NCBI GenBank assembly: GCA_030042885.1
Contig: JASHYW010000682.1
Coordinates: 1-6,695, forward strand
Direction of reading: 5' to 3'
DNA: 6,695 nt
DNA from: Streptosporangiaceae bacterium
GTDB taxonomy: Bacteria > Actinomycetota > Actinomycetes > Streptosporangiales > Streptosporangiaceae
The notes beneath the pieces were generated by a model. It worked only from the letters and a program-made list of their open reading frames with translations, was not told the origin of the DNA and searched no databases. Shown piece after piece: positions 5,451 through 6,695 of this stretch. The stretch's first letter is position 1. Each line of letters begins with the position of its first letter. Made by a program: the position numbers and the translations under genes.

Positions 5451-6695
5451 TCAGTCGTGCTGCCGCTTGGCCGCAGGCAGCACGAATAGTGCGACGAGAG
5501 CGCCGCCGAGCACGACGAGGGCACCGGTGACCAGCCCCAGATCCATGCCGCTGACGAACGCCTCCCTGGCCACGTGCGCCAGCCCGGCGCCGAGCGCGCC
5601 GCCTATGCGGGCCGCGACCTCGAGGGCGCCGCCGAGGGAGCCGCGCACGGCGGCCATGACCGCAGCGGGCGGGTGATAGGGGGCCAGCGCGGCGGTGATG
5701 TTGTCCTGGTACCTGGTGGTCAGCAGGCTGCCGATCACCGCCACCCCAAGGGCGCCGCCGACCTGCATGAACGTGTTGTTGATCGCCGACCCGACTCCGG
5801 TGTCCCCGCTTGGCAGCGACCCCATGACCGATTCGGTGGCCGCCGGGAGCACCAGCCCGACACCGACGCCGGCCAGGACGACGCCGAACACGATGTCGGA
5901 GTACCCGGAGGTGGCGGTCGCGCCGGAGATCTGCCAGAACCCGCCCGCCACGATGGCCAGCCCTGCCGCGACCGTGTACCTGATGCTGATCTTACGCATG
6001 ATCAGCGCTGACAGCGGCGCGACCAGCGCGAGCGCGCCCGCCGCGGGAAGTATGCAGACGCCCGCCCTGAGCGCCGAATAGCCCAGGCTGAACTGGAGGA
6101 ACTGGGTCAGCAGGAAAAGCGCCCCGTAGAAGCCGAAGACCGCCAGCGCTTGCGATGTGACGGCACCGGAGAGCTCCCGCTTCCTGAAGAGGTCCATGTT
6201 CAGCATGGGGTGCGCAGACCGCCGCTCCCACAGGACGAACACCGCCAGCACCGCCAGCCCGCCGATCCCGGCGGCGAGCACCCGCGTCGATGTCCAGCCC
6301 CGGGCCGGAGCCTCGATCAGCGACCAGACCAGCAAGCCGAGGCCCGCGATCGACAACACCACGCCTACCAGGTCAGGAGATTTCGCGTCCGGGTTCTTCG
6401 ACTCGGGGATCAGCGGGATCGCGAAGGCGAATCCGAGCACCGCGACCGGCACGTTGATCAGGAAAACCGACCCCCACCAAAAGTGCGCGAGCAGCACGCC
6501 GCCGACGATCGGGCCGATCGCGGCCCCGATGCCGGTCGTGGCGGCCCACAGGCCGATCGCCCGCTGCCGCTCGGCCGTGTCGGTGAAGATAGCGGTGATC
6601 AAAGACAGCGTGGACGGCATCATGAACGCTCCGCCGATGCCCATGCCGGCACGTGCCGCGATCAGCATTCCCACCGACCCGGAGTAGGCTGCCCA
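5451..6695 (-). CDS. DHA2-family MFS drug exporter (EmrB/QacA type), N-terminus off the window
   Basis: Proton-driven multidrug antiporter of the inner membrane; 414 codons are visible and the frame is open to the right edge. The frame starts WAAYSGSVGMLIAARAG at base 6695, so the apparent GTG start at 6674 is internal: this is within helices 3-4 of the family. The antiporter motif C GIGAAIGPIVGG is at visible residues 55-66, followed by the WWGSVFLINVPVAVL segment characteristic of the QacA/SmvA/LfrA branch. The remaining hydrophobic segments run to a final helix (LGLVTGALVVLGGALVALFV) and a basic tail KRQHD. The usual length is about 470-530 aa with 14 helices, so about 60-110 residues are missing. 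A long region rich in Ala and Gly precedes the last helix, where this family has its extracellular loop. No regulator for it is visible within the window. Confidence 0.95.
   Translation of the reverse strand, partial: WAAYSGSVGMLIAARAGMGIGGAFMMPSTLSLITAIFTDTAERQRAIGLWAATTGIGAAIGPIVGGVLLAHFWWGSVFLINVPVAVLGFAFAIPLIPESKNPDAKSPDLVGVVLSIAGLGLLVWSLIEAPARGWTSTRVLAAGIGGLAVLAVFVLWERRSAHPMLNMDLFRKRELSGAVTSQALAVFGFYGALFLLTQFLQFSLGYSALRAGVCILPAAGALALVAPLSALIMRKISIRYTVAAGLAIVAGGFWQISGATATSGYSDIVFGVVLAGVGVGLVLPAATESVMGSLPSGDTGVGSAINNTFMQVGGALGVAVIGSLLTTRYQDNITAALAPYHPPAAVMAAVRGSLGGALEVAARIGGALGAGLAHVAREAFVSGMDLGLVTGALVVLGGALVALFVLPAAKRQHD

Noticed and set aside
5574..6687. Plus-strand open frames opposite the MFS gene
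   Set aside because: They mirror a clear 414-codon transporter frame and have no domain signal.
1..6695. Search for tRNA or rRNA genes, CRISPR arrays, insertion sequences, attachment sites or phage genes
   Set aside because: No clover-leaf-like block, regular direct-repeat array, transposase frame or terminal inverted repeats were seen; the two relic loci show decay but no mobile-element ends.

Overview
The window comes from a chromosome-like, GC-rich genome, almost certainly an actinobacterium. The signs are strong G/C bias at third codon positions, a DUF1707-type protein (a family largely confined to Actinobacteria), GTG starts, short overlapping gene junctions, and several genes whose start codon sits 6-8 bases after a -10 box, which is the leaderless arrangement common in this phylum. 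The genus cannot be fixed from the sequence.

Layout, left to right. Bases 1-2424 (minus strand) hold a tightly packed three-gene unit read in the order TetR-family regulator, ABC ATPase, ABC-2 permease. The genes overlap by 1-4 bases, so they are probably translationally coupled. A perfect 9-bp inverted repeat (2440-2462) lies directly upstream of a TATAAT box for the regulator, so this looks like a self-repressed drug or lipid exporter of the DrrAB type. Diverging from it (2510-2878, plus) is a short AraC-type regulator whose second helix-turn-helix is scrambled, probably a pseudogene. Bases 2960-3601 (plus) encode a DUF1707 protein with five regularly spaced SGH motifs. It converges on a HAD-superfamily phosphatase (3669-4277, minus).

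Bases 4451-4703 (plus) look like a gene graveyard. A SnoaL/NTF2-like start with its own -10 box runs 42 codons, shifts frame, and then abuts what looks like the tail of an unrelated gene (possibly YjbR/MmcQ family). Next is a Nudix hydrolase (4831-5361, plus) with a consensus leaderless promoter embedded in an AT-rich palindrome. It converges on a DHA2-type 14-helix MFS exporter (5451 to the right edge, minus), cut off at its N-terminus.

The window therefore holds two drug-efflux systems (ABC and MFS) around small housekeeping or accessory enzymes and two decayed genes. I see no mobile element, RNA gene, CRISPR array or clearly novel multi-gene system. The most informative signals are regulatory (the TetR operator, the leaderless promoters and the Nudix-promoter palindrome) and the two relic loci.
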